A stretch of 64,000 nt of DNA from Jilunia laotingensis (lineage in GTDB: Bacteria; Bacteroidota; Bacteroidia; Bacteroidales; Bacteroidaceae). Below are positions 18,124 to 28,572 of the stretch, piece after piece. Made by a program: the position numbers and the translations under genes. The notes below the pieces were generated by a model that saw only the letters and a list, made by a program, of their open reading frames with translations, did no database searches and was not told where the DNA came from. The stretch lies in NCBI RefSeq assembly GCF_014385165.1, contig NZ_JACRTF010000001.1, forward strand, positions 2,852,001 through 2,916,000. The letters are read 5' to 3'. Within the stretch, counting starts at the first letter, position 1. Every line of letters begins with the position of its first letter.

Positions 18124-19410
18124 TTATTCACTGATCACCTTACGGTATTCTGCTACAGCCATTTTAGCTGCCAGATTTGCATTGATCAGGCTGGTTTGCG
18201 CCTGTGTCCAAGAAAGTTGAGCTGATAGCACATCCACCATGCTAGCTTTTCCTTCATTATAGGAAAAGGTTGCTAAATCAAGATTCTCTTCTGCCAGTTC
18301 CATGGTCTCTTGCGCTGTTTTCACCTGATGTTCGGTTTCAGTCAGTTTGGTCAGTGCAGCGGATAGTTCTTCACTGATCTGGTCCGTTACGTAACTTTGC
18401 TGTAATTTTTGTATGCCGACATAGGCTTTCTGCTGACGGTTGGTTTTGAGACGCGCTCCCCACCGAAAGACAGGGATATTTACATTTAGTCCCAGGATAG
18501 GAGTGAAGCTGACATCGTATCCCATGTTGGGTGAAGCTGTAGCCCAACCCCCGGTAAGATACATGTTCACCTGGGGATTGTATTGGCTGAGGGCGGCTTT
18601 TCGTTGCGCTTCACTTTTTTCTATGTTTATTTCTGTGCTGGCATAATCCGCACGGCGTTGCAAAACGTCATCAAGGCTGAGAAGAGCAACCGGTTCGTAA
18701 ACCACACCGATCTCACTGAGACTATCAACAGGAGTATCGGGCTTTACACCCATCAGGATATTAAGTTTTTGTAAAGCCAATGTGTAATTCTGGCGTGCCT
18801 GAATAAACTGCAATTCAGCTTCCTTCTGGCGGGTAGAAATCATTAACAGGTCGGTACGGCTGATCATTCCGTCATCGAAACGTATCTTGATGATGTCATA
18901 TTGCTGATTGACAATCTCTTGATACTGTGCTGCCGCATTCAAAGCGGCACGGGCTGCGGATGCATTCCAGTAAAAGGCATCGCTTTGGTAATGAATCTGA
19001 TCGAGTGTAAGTTCCGTACTCAATTGATCCAGCTTTTCGTCTGCTTTGGCAATCCGGTTTTGAGCTTTCAGGGCACCTCCTGCATAGAGTGGCTGTGCCA
19101 CAACAAATACTCCTTGATAAGTATGGTTCCGGTACTGGCCGGCAGGACTGTCCCACGCATCCATTTCTTTCAGGTTGAGTGTGCCTTCGCCTGAGATATC
19201 TATTTGTGGAAGGAAACCGGTGAAAGCTATTTTACGGCCTTCCGTACTTGCCATGCTTTTTAATTTCTGTTGCTTCAGCACTTGGCTGTAGGCTTCTACT
19301 CGTTCACGGTACATTTCGCGGCTGAGATGTGCCTGTTGGGCTCCGGCAGTAAGACCGGAGCAGAGCAGGGATAACGCTATTATTTGAGTTTTCATTGTCA
19401 TTTCTTTCAT
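18124..19410 (-). CDS. TolC-family outer-membrane efflux channel
   Basis: 428 residues from the first ATG; the Met at codon 6 (19395) starts the usual signal peptide MKTQIIALSLLCSGLTAGAQ. Two long helical repeats typical of the OEP family follow, with alternating heptad segments (QKEAELQFIQARQNYTLALQ and DLATFSYNEGKASMVDVLSA). It forms the outer-membrane exit duct for the RND pump encoded immediately upstream, whose stop lies 3 bases before this start. Last gene of a three-gene operon. Confidence 0.9.
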   Translation of the reverse strand: MKEMTMKTQIIALSLLCSGLTAGAQQAHLSREMYRERVEAYSQVLKQQKLKSMASTEGRKIAFTGFLPQIDISGEGTLNLKEMDAWDSPAGQYRNHTYQGVFVVAQPLYAGGALKAQNRIAKADEKLDQLSTELTLDQIHYQSDAFYWNASAARAALNAAAQYQEIVNQQYDIIKIRFDDGMISRTDLLMISTRQKEAELQFIQARQNYTLALQKLNILMGVKPDTPVDSLSEIGVVYEPVALLSLDDVLQRRADYASTEINIEKSEAQRKAALSQYNPQVNMYLTGGWATASPNMGYDVSFTPILGLNVNIPVFRWGARLKTNRQQKAYVGIQKLQQSYVTDQISEELSAALTKLTETEHQVKTAQETMELAEENLDLATFSYNEGKASMVDVLSAQLSWTQAQTSLINANLAAKMAVAEYRKVISE

Positions 19411-19413
19411 TTA

Positions 19414-22400
19414 TCAATTAGTTCCATCCTTCGATGTGTTTACTTCGGTTGGTGCTTCGCCTTTAATCCGTTGTATAGCACAGTAAGCTACCGGGAGTAC
19501 GAACAGTGTCAATGCCGAAGCTACCAGCAATCCTCCCATGATCGTTGCTGCCATGCCACCGAACATGGCATCGAACAATAGTGGAAGCATACCCAAGATG
19601 GTTGTTCCGGAAGCCATGGCTACCGGGACGATACGGCTTACAGTCGCGCTGACTACCGCATCCAACGGAGCTTTTCCTGATTTAGATTCGATGTCGATCT
19701 GGTCTACCAAAACAATTGCGTTTTTGATGTTCATACCGATCAATCCAAGTAGGCCGAGGATGGCAAAAAAGTCGAACGATTTGCCTAACAATAGTAATCC
19801 GAGTACGATACCAATGAAAATTAGAGGTAACATAAGCAAGATTACGGTCGGTTTACGATATGTCTTGAATAACAATAGTAATACGGTAAACATCAGGAAG
19901 AAGGTCAATGGCAAGTTTTTGGCCAGGGCTTCATTAGACTCTACCTGGCTTTCTTGTTCACCGAAATATTTCATTGTATACCCTTCGGGTACTTTGATTT
20001 CTTTCTGTACTTGTTTCCATACTTGATTGAATGCTGCAATGGCGTTTACTCCGCGTAGCGGGTCACATTGTGCCATCATTACCATCTGGCGGTTGTAATC
20101 TTTCACATTCGAGAACCGGTATTGGAAGTCGAACTCACTGACTACTTGTTCGAGTGTGGTCGTTTCGGTCTTGGTTCCGAACACTGGCAATGTACGGAGG
20201 TCATTGATGTGGAATGAATCGATCACCGTATTTCCCTTCATCAGAATAGGAAGCACTTGGTCGCCTTCGCGGTATTCACCCAAAGGCATTCCATTGGTTG
20301 CAATCTGAATGCTCTGTGCCATTCCTTGTCGGGATACGCCAAGAGGTTGTGCTCGTTCGGGACTATATATCGGTTTCCACACCGGAATTTTATTTCCCCA
20401 TGAACTGCGTATGTTCATCAGGTCGGGATTCCGGTGCATGATCTCTAAAGCTTGGTTCGTTAACATTACCAGCGTGTCCACATTGTTACCGATAAAACCT
20501 ATTTCAATAGCTGCATCCACAGCGGGTGACAGTTTGAACAGACTGGTACGTGTAATGGCATTTGGATAGTTTTCTCTCATCCAGCTGTCAAAAGCTTCTT
20601 CATGGCTCTTGGTATATTTGCTGTCTTTTAACTCTACAAGGATGTTACAGAAGTTGGGTTTCGGACCTACGGAAGTAGAAGCCAGATAGTAACGCAGCGG
20701 GGTACTTCCGAATGTGATAGATACTTTTTCTACTTCGGGATGTGCCAATAGGTGGGCTTCTACGCTTTTCATTTCACTGGCTACTTCATTAATGCTATAT
20801 CCGTCCGGATAAAACACGTCTGCCCGGTAATAAGGCTTATCGAGTGATGGGAAGAAGTTTTGCGGCATCAGTCCCATGACTACCAGCGAGACAACGAACA
20901 GTACCACCATCGATCCGAGAGTTAGTGCTTTCTTACGGATAAGCACATTCAGTATCTTGGCGAATTTGTGATAAAACGGTTTGTCATAGGGATCTTTTGT
21001 TCCGGTGGCAGCGTTTGCTTTCAAGATGAAATTACCGAATACGGTAGTCTGTGTCAAGGCAAGTATCCAACTCAATCCTAATGAGATGGCCAATACGATG
21101 AACAATGGTTTGACTATTTCCGCAACGGAGGAAGGAGCCAGATATAAAGGTAAGAATGAACAGATAGCGATAAATGTTGCTCCCAACAGTCCCCATTGAG
21201 GGCCTGTTGCCCCATCGATCAATGCTTTGCGTCGGTTCACGCCTCGGGCAATGGCTATTTGCGCATTATCCGTCACCACAATGGCATTGTCTACCAACAT
21301 ACCCATTGCGATGATAAATCCCGCCAGAGAGGTTCGGTTCAATCCTACGCCTATGAATGACATGATGAGTAATGTTCCTCCGATCGAAAAGATCAGTGAA
21401 CTACCTATCAGTACCCCTGCGCGTAACCCCATTACCAACATGATAATGACGATTACAATCAGGATGGACTCTATCAAATTAATGATAAATCCGTTGTTTG
21501 CTTCTTTGGCAATTACATTTTCCAGATAGAGCGGTTCCAGTTGCATACCTACCGGCATCAGCGGCAGAAGCTCTGCCAGTTTCGTATCTACATTTTCACC
21601 TGTCTGAACCACATCCCGTAGAGGGTCGGTGGAAACTCCGATGCCGATTGCACGTTTTCCGTTCACCCGCATGATTGTGGAAGCCGGGTCCATGTATCCT
21701 TTTTCGATTTCGGCAATGTCTCCCAGTTTTACTTGTCCTGCCTTGGTCGTGATCACTTGGTTGCGGATGTCATCGACTGTGGTATACATACCATTGGCAA
21801 CGACACGAAGTTGTTGTTCACCCGCACTGATTTCCCCTGTATTGATAATTTGGTTTTGCGATTGCAGGAGTGAGGCAAGCTGTTTCGGATCGATTCCCAT
21901 GCCTACCAGTTTGTTGACCGAGATGAAGATGTTGATAACCTCCGTCTGAGTCCCGAACAGGGCAACTTTCATCACCCCATCAGCGGTGACTACCTGCGTC
22001 TTGATGCGCTCCGCCCAGTTACGCATCTCTTCATAAGTAAATCCGTCATCGGCTGTCAGTCCGTAGTAGATTCCGAATACATCACCGAAATCGTCCGATA
22101 CGGTAGGAACGGATGCTCCGCTAGGAAGTTGGGGCTGAATGTTGAGTACCTTGCGCCTTAGTTCATCCCATTTTTGGGGAATGGAAGATGCAGATAGGGA
22201 GGGCTGAAGTTCGAAAGTGATTTTCGACAAGCCGTACATGGACTCGGATTTTATTTTGTATACTCCGCTCATGCTTTGTATCTCTCGCGAGATAGGCTCT
22301 GTGATAAGCCTTTCCACCTCGGCAGGTTCGGCTCCCGGATAGCGCGTCATGATGACGGCTGTCTTGATGACAAACGGTGCATCCTCTTTCTTTCCTAGGT

Positions 22401-22491
22401 TTCCAAAGGAGAAAATACCTCCGATAAGTAATACTGCGAGGAAGAAATAGATAACCTTTGTGTTGTCTAATGAATATTTGGCTAAATTCAT
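19414..22491 (-). CDS. RND-family inner-membrane efflux transporter
   Basis: 1025 residues, the usual length for AcrB-type pumps. The N-terminal helix is followed by a conserved porter segment (TRYPGAEPAEVERLITEPIS). Helices in the middle carry GMLVDNAIVVTDN, the TM4 motif with the proton-relay acid, and the second half repeats the layout with IGLIGMNIKNAIVLVDQ. A C-terminal cytoplasmic tail ends TSKDGTN. It sits between its adaptor (6 bases upstream) and its TolC partner. It exports a substrate by proton antiport; nothing in the sequence identifies the drug, metal or lipid carried. Confidence 0.92.
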   Translation of the reverse strand: MNLAKYSLDNTKVIYFFLAVLLIGGIFSFGNLGKKEDAPFVIKTAVIMTRYPGAEPAEVERLITEPISREIQSMSGVYKIKSESMYGLSKITFELQPSLSASSIPQKWDELRRKVLNIQPQLPSGASVPTVSDDFGDVFGIYYGLTADDGFTYEEMRNWAERIKTQVVTADGVMKVALFGTQTEVINIFISVNKLVGMGIDPKQLASLLQSQNQIINTGEISAGEQQLRVVANGMYTTVDDIRNQVITTKAGQVKLGDIAEIEKGYMDPASTIMRVNGKRAIGIGVSTDPLRDVVQTGENVDTKLAELLPLMPVGMQLEPLYLENVIAKEANNGFIINLIESILIVIVIIMLVMGLRAGVLIGSSLIFSIGGTLLIMSFIGVGLNRTSLAGFIIAMGMLVDNAIVVTDNAQIAIARGVNRRKALIDGATGPQWGLLGATFIAICSFLPLYLAPSSVAEIVKPLFIVLAISLGLSWILALTQTTVFGNFILKANAATGTKDPYDKPFYHKFAKILNVLIRKKALTLGSMVVLFVVSLVVMGLMPQNFFPSLDKPYYRADVFYPDGYSINEVASEMKSVEAHLLAHPEVEKVSITFGSTPLRYYLASTSVGPKPNFCNILVELKDSKYTKSHEEAFDSWMRENYPNAITRTSLFKLSPAVDAAIEIGFIGNNVDTLVMLTNQALEIMHRNPDLMNIRSSWGNKIPVWKPIYSPERAQPLGVSRQGMAQSIQIATNGMPLGEYREGDQVLPILMKGNTVIDSFHINDLRTLPVFGTKTETTTLEQVVSEFDFQYRFSNVKDYNRQMVMMAQCDPLRGVNAIAAFNQVWKQVQKEIKVPEGYTMKYFGEQESQVESNEALAKNLPLTFFLMFTVLLLLFKTYRKPTVILLMLPLIFIGIVLGLLLLGKSFDFFAILGLLGLIGMNIKNAIVLVDQIDIESKSGKAPLDAVVSATVSRIVPVAMASGTTILGMLPLLFDAMFGGMAATIMGGLLVASALTLFVLPVAYCAIQRIKGEAPTEVNTSKDGTN

Positions 22492-22497
22492 ATCGTT

Positions 22498-23550
22498 TTA
22501 TTTTATCTCTTTTACCGTTTCCCCTTCAACGAGCTGGGTTACTCCGGCAACTACAACTTTTTCTCCTTCTTTCAAACCTTTGGTGATGAAAACCTGTGCT
22601 TCTCCGGTAGGGGACATTACGCTTACTTCACGACGATATACTTTATTGTCGTTCAATATCCATACGTACATTTTCTTACCGTCACTCTCTCCAAAAAGGG
22701 CACTTAAGGGCACCATTGTCATGTCTTCTTCCATAAAGGGGCCGACATTGGCAGAAAAACGGATACTACAAGTAAAACCGGGTTTTACATCATACAGGGC
22801 ACGGTCAAATGCCGGATCATCGACAACAATGGTTACGGGAATACCGGTTCCGTCTGTCGATATGTCCAGATATTCTTCCAATTTGGCATTGAAAGTCTTT
22901 CCTTTATAAGTATCGAATTCTACCCGGAAACGTTGATCGGTAGAGCGGAGCAAATAAAGATATGCATCCGGTATGGTGAATTTGATCCGGAGTTTGTTTG
23001 TATTTACTAATTGTACGATTCCTTCTCCGGAATTTACACGTTGGTAGTTTTCCACCAATCGAGTTTCGATAGAACCATCGAATGGAGCGGTCAACTTCGT
23101 ATCACGCATATTATTGGTGGACAATTCGAAAGCGGACTTTGCTTTCTGGTAATTGGATAGGCTGATCTCGTATTCCTGTAATGAAATTGCTTGGCGACCT
23201 AACAAGCGTTTGTTGCGTTCCACTTGTGCCGCTGCTGTTTCGTAAGCTGCTTTATCGGCTGCATATTGCAAGGCGATATCTCTAGGATCGATCGCTGCAA
23301 TAAGTTGTCCTTTTTTCACTTTTTCACCTTCAATAACTGGAAGGTTGATGATTTGCCCACTTACACGGAAGGCGAGCTTTACATATTCCACGGCTTCTAC
23401 AATGCCTGAGAAATCTTTCTTTATTTCCGATCTGGACTCGACAGTCGCTGTTTTTACAGGTCGGACGAATGTACCTTTGTCTTCTTTCTTTTGTCCACAG
23501 GCAGTCAACAACAAAGATGCTGCCAAGACGATTACATAGTTCTTATTCAT
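22498..23550 (-). CDS. RND efflux periplasmic adaptor (membrane fusion protein), lipoprotein
   Basis: 350 residues, with lipoprotein signal MNKNYVIVLAASLLLTAC. A barrel-sandwich/lipoyl region (FRVSGQIINLPVIEGEKVKK, then DGSIETRLVENYQRVNSGE), a helical hairpin between them (QVERNKRLLGRQAISLQEYEI) and a C-terminal membrane-proximal domain (KVYRREVSVMSPTGEAQVFI) give the HlyD/AcrA-type order. First gene of the pump operon. A -7 element TACCTTTG lies 45-52 bases upstream on minus (23595-23602). Confidence 0.9.
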   Translation of the reverse strand: MNKNYVIVLAASLLLTACGQKKEDKGTFVRPVKTATVESRSEIKKDFSGIVEAVEYVKLAFRVSGQIINLPVIEGEKVKKGQLIAAIDPRDIALQYAADKAAYETAAAQVERNKRLLGRQAISLQEYEISLSNYQKAKSAFELSTNNMRDTKLTAPFDGSIETRLVENYQRVNSGEGIVQLVNTNKLRIKFTIPDAYLYLLRSTDQRFRVEFDTYKGKTFNAKLEEYLDISTDGTGIPVTIVVDDPAFDRALYDVKPGFTCSIRFSANVGPFMEEDMTMVPLSALFGESDGKKMYVWILNDNKVYRREVSVMSPTGEAQVFITKGLKEGEKVVVAGVTQLVEGETVKEIK

Positions 23551-23594
23551 ACTTTCTTAATTGTTTAAGAGTCGCTTGTCTTAATTTCAGTGCG

Positions 23595-23602
23595 CAAAGG
23601 TA
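23595..23602 (-). promoter_or_regulatory. -7 promoter element for the RND efflux operon
   Basis: The minus strand reads TACCTTTG, a perfect TAnnTTTG. The following bases GCGCACTGAAA also follow the -7 element upstream of rpmE2 at 42032-42039. No exact -33 TTTG is seen at the usual spacing. Confidence 0.55.
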
Positions 23603-23718
23603 TGAAACTTAAAAACTATATTCGGTTTTCTGGTTTACATATTGGGAATAATTAACGGTTTGTTCTCCCTTTGAAACAGCTTTGATTTTTATAAATAATC
23701 TTTTGACATTGATCAAAG

Positions 23719-26025
23719 CTACTTCTTGATAATTAAATCCTTACCCCTGCTGAGATTATAAACAACTTTGCAGATGAGGATGTTCAGCTCTTTTCCTTCT
23801 ATCATTGAGATTTTTATCTCGTTTTTTCCGACTTCTATTTGGAGGTTACATCCGCGGAAGTTTAATTTGAAAATATACCTGTTCCAGTGTTTCGGAATAA
23901 TCGGGTTGAAACAAAGCATATCGTCTATAATTTGCATTCCCGCAAACCCATGGACAATGGCTAGCCAACTGCCTGCCATACTGGTGACATGCAATCCTTG
24001 TGCCAGTTCATTGTTGTAATCGTCCAAATCCAGACGTGTGGCATGGATAAAAAGATCGTAAGCTTTGTCTATGTCTCCTATACGGGAGGCGAGTATCGAA
24101 TGCACAAAGGGGGAAAGTGACGATTCATGCAACGTCCGTGGTTCGTAAAAACGGAAGTTATGTCGTACGGTTTCATCGTCAAAATCGGAAGAATACAGGT
24201 ACATGCCCAATAGGACATCGCTTTGTTTGATATAACAGGAGCGAAGAATCCGGTCCCATGACCAGTGTTGGTTGACGGGACGTTCTTCTGCCGGTATGTG
24301 ATCCACGGTCTTTAATTCCTTGTCCAAATATCCGTCATCTTGAACGATGATTCCCAATTCTTTATTTTCCGGCAGGTACATATTATCGATGATTTCCTGC
24401 CAATGTACGATTTCTGCAGATTGAAAGTTTGTTTTTCTACGGATGTTTGTGTATTCATCGGGGAATTGGTGTGCAATCTGCTCCAATTGACAAATTGTTG
24501 CTTTCAGTGTCTGTATGCAAGAATAGTTCGTATACCAGTTATTGTTTACATTGTTTTCGTATTCGTCCGGTCCTGTTACGCCTAAAATTACATATTTGTG
24601 TTTCTGTTGGGAGTATGAAACCCGTTGGCTCCAGAATCGGGAAATAGCGATCATGATCTCCAGCCCGTATTGTGCCAGAAAATTAGTATTTCCGGTCATG
24701 ATGACATAGTTCATGAGTGCCAAGACAATGATATTGTTGCGGTGAATCTCTTCAAAAGTGATTTCCCACTCGTTGTGACACTCTTCTCCGTTAAAAGTGA
24801 CCATGGGGTAGAGGGCGGCTCCATTTTTAAAACCTAATTTCGCGGCATTTTCTATGGCTTTGGGAAGCTGGTTGTATCGGTACAAAAGCAGGTTCTTTGC
24901 CATCTCTTTGGAGGATGCCAGCAGGAAGTAGGGGACACAACACAATTCGGTGTTCCATTGTGTATTTCCCCCATACTTTTCGCCCGTAAAGCCTTTAGGA
25001 CCTATATTGAGACGTGGATCGTCTCCCTGGTAACTCTGGTTGATCTGGAATATATTAAAACGGATACCTTGCTGGGCTTCCGGATCGCCATCGATAATAA
25101 CGTCCCCTTCGTCCCAGATTTTCTGCCATACTTCACGGTGGGCTTTCAGGAGTGTATCCCATCCTTTGGCTTTGGCTGTTTTACTCTCTGAAACGGCTTG
25201 ATCTACCAAGTTGGGGCGGTCACAATAAAGGGAGGAAATAATAGCGGCATATTTAATCAGGGTAACTCTTTCGCCCGGCTTTACGTCGGCACCGGCACTG
25301 AATCCCACTAATTTTTCTTTCTCTATTTTAATGGGGCTGCCGGTTACTTCTTTGCTGTTCTTGAACAACTGATAGGTCATGGCACAGCATACTTGTGAAT
25401 CTTCCCGTTTGGTTTGCGCCCGGAGGTAAGCATATTCGTTGGTTGTTTCAGCGCGCAGTATGTTCCACATCTTTTCATTGAAATTAGATGCTTCATGCTT
25501 TACATCACCATTAATATAAGGTACGAGTGAGATTTTTCCTTCATAGTTGACGGATGTGACGCTGTATTTTATGAGACAGAGATTCTGATGAGCCATGCTA
25601 TTGATGTGTTCCACATGGATTTTCAGGGTATTTCCTTTAGGAGAGGTGACTTCAAAATCACGATAGGCGACGCCTTCTTTCATATCCAGCCGCCGGCTGA
25701 AATCTTCTACGTCCCATTGAGCGAGATTCAACTCTTCATCAATGAGACGCAGGTAGATGCTGCTCCAATCAGGAGCATTCGGAATACGAGAGAAAAAGTG
25801 CGGATAACCGTTTTTCCACCAACCTACCCGTGTACGATCGAGAAAGCTGATGCCGGCTATGTAAGAACCTTGCATACTATCGCTTGTATAGGTCTCTTCA
25901 AAATTGCCTCGCTGGCCAAAGCGTCCGTTTCCTAAACTAAATATACTTTCGGAAGCTCGTAGGTTGTCTGCATGGAAACCTTCTTCAATAATATTCCATT
26001 CGTCTGTTTTGAGAAATTTTTTCAT
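23719..26025 (-). CDS. Glycoside hydrolase family 65 phosphorylase, probably maltose phosphorylase
   Basis: 768 residues, no signal peptide, so cytoplasmic. N-terminal beta-sandwich domain (about 1-270), linker and (alpha/alpha)6 catalytic domain with the GH65 signature TGPDEYENNVNNNWYTNY, whose Glu is the general acid. The NNNWYTN context matches what I recall of maltose phosphorylases. It would split imported maltose with phosphate into glucose and beta-glucose-1-phosphate. It lies directly after an MFS sugar importer and a LacI regulator and opposite a Sus-like operon, all fitting alpha-glucan use. Kojibiose, trehalose or nigerose phosphorylase remain possible within GH65. Confidence 0.87.
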   Translation of the reverse strand: MKKFLKTDEWNIIEEGFHADNLRASESIFSLGNGRFGQRGNFEETYTSDSMQGSYIAGISFLDRTRVGWWKNGYPHFFSRIPNAPDWSSIYLRLIDEELNLAQWDVEDFSRRLDMKEGVAYRDFEVTSPKGNTLKIHVEHINSMAHQNLCLIKYSVTSVNYEGKISLVPYINGDVKHEASNFNEKMWNILRAETTNEYAYLRAQTKREDSQVCCAMTYQLFKNSKEVTGSPIKIEKEKLVGFSAGADVKPGERVTLIKYAAIISSLYCDRPNLVDQAVSESKTAKAKGWDTLLKAHREVWQKIWDEGDVIIDGDPEAQQGIRFNIFQINQSYQGDDPRLNIGPKGFTGEKYGGNTQWNTELCCVPYFLLASSKEMAKNLLLYRYNQLPKAIENAAKLGFKNGAALYPMVTFNGEECHNEWEITFEEIHRNNIIVLALMNYVIMTGNTNFLAQYGLEIMIAISRFWSQRVSYSQQKHKYVILGVTGPDEYENNVNNNWYTNYSCIQTLKATICQLEQIAHQFPDEYTNIRRKTNFQSAEIVHWQEIIDNMYLPENKELGIIVQDDGYLDKELKTVDHIPAEERPVNQHWSWDRILRSCYIKQSDVLLGMYLYSSDFDDETVRHNFRFYEPRTLHESSLSPFVHSILASRIGDIDKAYDLFIHATRLDLDDYNNELAQGLHVTSMAGSWLAIVHGFAGMQIIDDMLCFNPIIPKHWNRYIFKLNFRGCNLQIEVGKNEIKISMIEGKELNILICKVVYNLSRGKDLIIKK

Positions 26026-26076
26026 GTCGTACTGCTTTCTTGTATTAGTGCGGGAAAGGTACGGAAAATAATTCTC

Positions 26077-27390
26077 TTAACTCTTATGTGCGAGGGTTTC
26101 TTTTATGAAATGTACGCAAATTGCACCGATAATCAACAGAACTCCTGCCAATACGAGCATATTTACCTGTCTTCCTCCTACTAGGTGGAGTAATCCTCCT
26201 CCGACAATCGCAGCCACTATTTGGGGAACACAAATCGTCCCGTTGAACAGACCGAGATAAGCACCCATGTTTTTGCCTGAGATGGAATTTGTCAGGATAG
26301 TGAAAGGCATTGCCAGCATTGCTGCCCATGCGCATCCAATGAGGAGATAGGAGATAAACAATAAATAGGCATCTTTGAAAAACAGAGTGGATATGAAGCC
26401 TATGCCACCCAAGATGAGGCTACATGAATAGGCCATCTTGCGTGCTTTGAACAGGGGCAAGACGACCGCCCAGATCACTGATCCGATGGCTTGTACGGCG
26501 AACAACACACCGACCCAGTTGCCTGCTTCCTGGTATCCTGCTGCTTGCACGTCTGTCGTGTTCCATACCGTATCAGCGATAGCACCGTTTGTGTATGTCC
26601 ACATGTACATAAATGCAGCCCAGCAAAAGAACTGTACCAAACCTACCGTCCAAAACACTTTTGGTGCATGTTTCAACAGATAGAAGAAATTGGTTTTTTC
26701 TTTCTTTTCATCGGCTGTGATGCCATGAAATTCTTCGAATTGTTTTGGGGGCATTTCCTTCACTTTCACCGTTGTGTATATGACACAAAGAATCAGGATG
26801 GCTGCTCCGATGTAAAAAGAGTAGATTACCGAATCTGGAACAGTTCCTTTGTCTGCAATGTTACTGATACCGATCCATGTGAAGATGAACGGGAATAAAT
26901 AACCTACCAGGCTTCCCGCATTACAGAGAAAACTTTGGATGGAGTATGCGAGTCCTTTTTGCTTTTCGTTCACCATATCTCCTACCAGCATTTTGAAAGG
27001 TTGCATGGCCATATTGATGGAAGTGTCCAGAAACATTAACGAGACAAGTCCGAATATCATAGCCGTACTTACCGCCATACCGAAACTTCCGGCATTGGGG
27101 AGCAGGCACATCACGATGACGGCAATTAGTGAACCGACAAAAAGATAAGGAATTCTTCGTCCGAAGCGGTTCCAGGTTTTGTCACTAGCCGAGCCGATAA
27201 TCGGTTGTACGATGATTCCGGCCAGCGGTGGCAGTATCCAGAAATAGCTAAGGCTATGAGGATCGGCTCCTAAAGTGGCAAAGATGCGGCTGATGTTGGC
27301 ACTTTGCAATGCGTAGGCAATTTGTACTCCGAAAAAACCGAAGCTGATGTTCCACAGCTTCCAGAAGCTTAAATCAGGTTTTACTTTCAT
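26077..27390 (-). CDS. MFS sugar transporter, probable maltose/maltodextrin importer
   Basis: From ATG 27390 (MKVKPDLSFWKLWNISFGFF) the protein has 437 residues; an in-frame ATG at 27444 would add 18 hydrophilic residues. About twelve hydrophobic helices and the MFS loop motif GSASDKTWNRFGRRIPYLF between helices 2 and 3 are visible. It is like the cation-linked sugar transporters (SLC45/GPH-like) placed beside GH65 enzymes in Bacteroidetes. Flanked by the GH65 phosphorylase (51 bases downstream) and the LacI regulator. It is inferred to bring maltose from the periplasm to the cytoplasm. Confidence 0.87.
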   Translation of the reverse strand: MKVKPDLSFWKLWNISFGFFGVQIAYALQSANISRIFATLGADPHSLSYFWILPPLAGIIVQPIIGSASDKTWNRFGRRIPYLFVGSLIAVIVMCLLPNAGSFGMAVSTAMIFGLVSLMFLDTSINMAMQPFKMLVGDMVNEKQKGLAYSIQSFLCNAGSLVGYLFPFIFTWIGISNIADKGTVPDSVIYSFYIGAAILILCVIYTTVKVKEMPPKQFEEFHGITADEKKEKTNFFYLLKHAPKVFWTVGLVQFFCWAAFMYMWTYTNGAIADTVWNTTDVQAAGYQEAGNWVGVLFAVQAIGSVIWAVVLPLFKARKMAYSCSLILGGIGFISTLFFKDAYLLFISYLLIGCAWAAMLAMPFTILTNSISGKNMGAYLGLFNGTICVPQIVAAIVGGGLLHLVGGRQVNMLVLAGVLLIIGAICVHFIKETLAHKS

Positions 27391-27457
27391 GGTATTTTTG
27401 TAGTTATGATTATTTAGTTGTTTCTCTTTCTCTTCACTTTTCATTTTTCGTTTTCCA

Positions 27458-28468
27458 CTATTTTGTTGTTCCTCGCACCACCAGGTTTGTTCTTATTATT
27501 TTATTTACACTCCTGGTATTCGTGTTTTCTTCTATTTTGTCGATCAAAATATCGATTGTGCTTTTTCCGACTTCTTTGCCATGTTGTTCTACTGTTGTCA
27601 GTTTCGGGTCTGTGCTTTGCGCAATGGCTCCATCGGTAAATCCGCAGATCGAAACTTCGTCCGGCACTTTCAGCCCGACAAGTTTGCATGAATACAAGAT
27701 GCCTGATGCCGTCTCGTCATTAATGGCGAAGAAGCCGTCCGGCCTGTCATCCCTTTCTAAAATATCGGGGGTGATGGCGATGGCCTGTTCCCTGGTATCA
27801 CAAAATTTGATCATGCTCTCGTTGACGGGTATTTTATATTTTTTCATTGCGTCCAGGTATCCGTTACGTCGGTTTTTAGATATTTCCAGATGAGGTGCGG
27901 CACTATAAAAAAAGATTCGTTTACATCCTGTCTGGATCATATATTCAACAGCCGAAAAAGAACCGGCATAATCGTCGACTACTACCCGTTCGGTATTGAT
28001 GCCCGTACAGATACGGTCGTAAAAGACAATCGGTATGTTGTTATCGAGTAACTCTTGATAATGGTCGTATTGAGATGTGTCTTTAGCCAATGAGGTAATA
28101 ACCCCGCAAACTCTTGCCGCAAGAAAAGAGTGTACTATTTTCACTTCCTGCTCATATTTTTCGTTGCTTTGTGCTACGAGAATGTTGTATCCGGCTTTAG
28201 CAGCTGTTTCTTCAATGCCGCTCAATACGCATGAAAAGAAATGATGAACTAATTGGGGGATAATTACACCGATTGTGTTTGAACGGCTCGTTCTCAGGTT
28301 TAGTGCAAGCGCATTCGGCTTGTAATTGTGTTCACGGGCATATTTATGTATAGCCTCCCTCGTTTCCTGGCTAATATCCGGATTGTCCTTCAAAGCCCTC
28401 GATACGGTGGAAGGAGATACTCCCAATTCCCGGGCAATATCTTTGATGGTGATTTGCGGTTTGTTCAT
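27458..28468 (-). CDS. LacI-family transcriptional regulator of alpha-glucan genes
   Basis: 336 residues. N-terminal HTH TIKDIARELGVSPSTVSRAL (residues 6-25), hinge helix region (KPNALALNLRTSRSNTIGV) and a periplasmic-binding-like effector domain (KRIFFYSAAPH, FAINDETASGILY, VSICGFTDG). It is the first gene of the minus-strand cluster and divergent from the Sus-like operon. Perfect and near-perfect palindromes of the type TGCAAACGTTTGCA at 28573-28598, 29005-29018 and 63648-63661 are likely its operators. The effector is probably a malto-oligosaccharide; repressor or activator mode cannot be told from the sequence. Confidence 0.9.
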   Translation of the reverse strand: MNKPQITIKDIARELGVSPSTVSRALKDNPDISQETREAIHKYAREHNYKPNALALNLRTSRSNTIGVIIPQLVHHFFSCVLSGIEETAAKAGYNILVAQSNEKYEQEVKIVHSFLAARVCGVITSLAKDTSQYDHYQELLDNNIPIVFYDRICTGINTERVVVDDYAGSFSAVEYMIQTGCKRIFFYSAAPHLEISKNRRNGYLDAMKKYKIPVNESMIKFCDTREQAIAITPDILERDDRPDGFFAINDETASGILYSCKLVGLKVPDEVSICGFTDGAIAQSTDPKLTTVEQHGKEVGKSTIDILIDKIEENTNTRSVNKIIRTNLVVRGTTK

Positions 28469-28488
28469 GGATTCATATTAGTTTCAGC

Positions 28489-28520
28489 CAAAGGTACTTA
28501 TCTTTATTCTCATTTGCAAA
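28489..28520 (-). promoter_or_regulatory. Promoter of the LacI regulator gene
   Basis: On minus, TTTG (28520-28517) and TACCTTTG (28496-28489) are 20 bases apart. Both match the Bacteroides -33 and -7 consensus exactly, and the -7 lies about 20 bases before the start codon. The palindrome at 28573-28598 lies about 55-80 bases upstream of the -33 element. Confidence 0.75.
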
Positions 28521-28572
28521 AATAAGGCATCTGAAACAAAGAATTCTCATTAATTTTACGTTTTGTCTGATG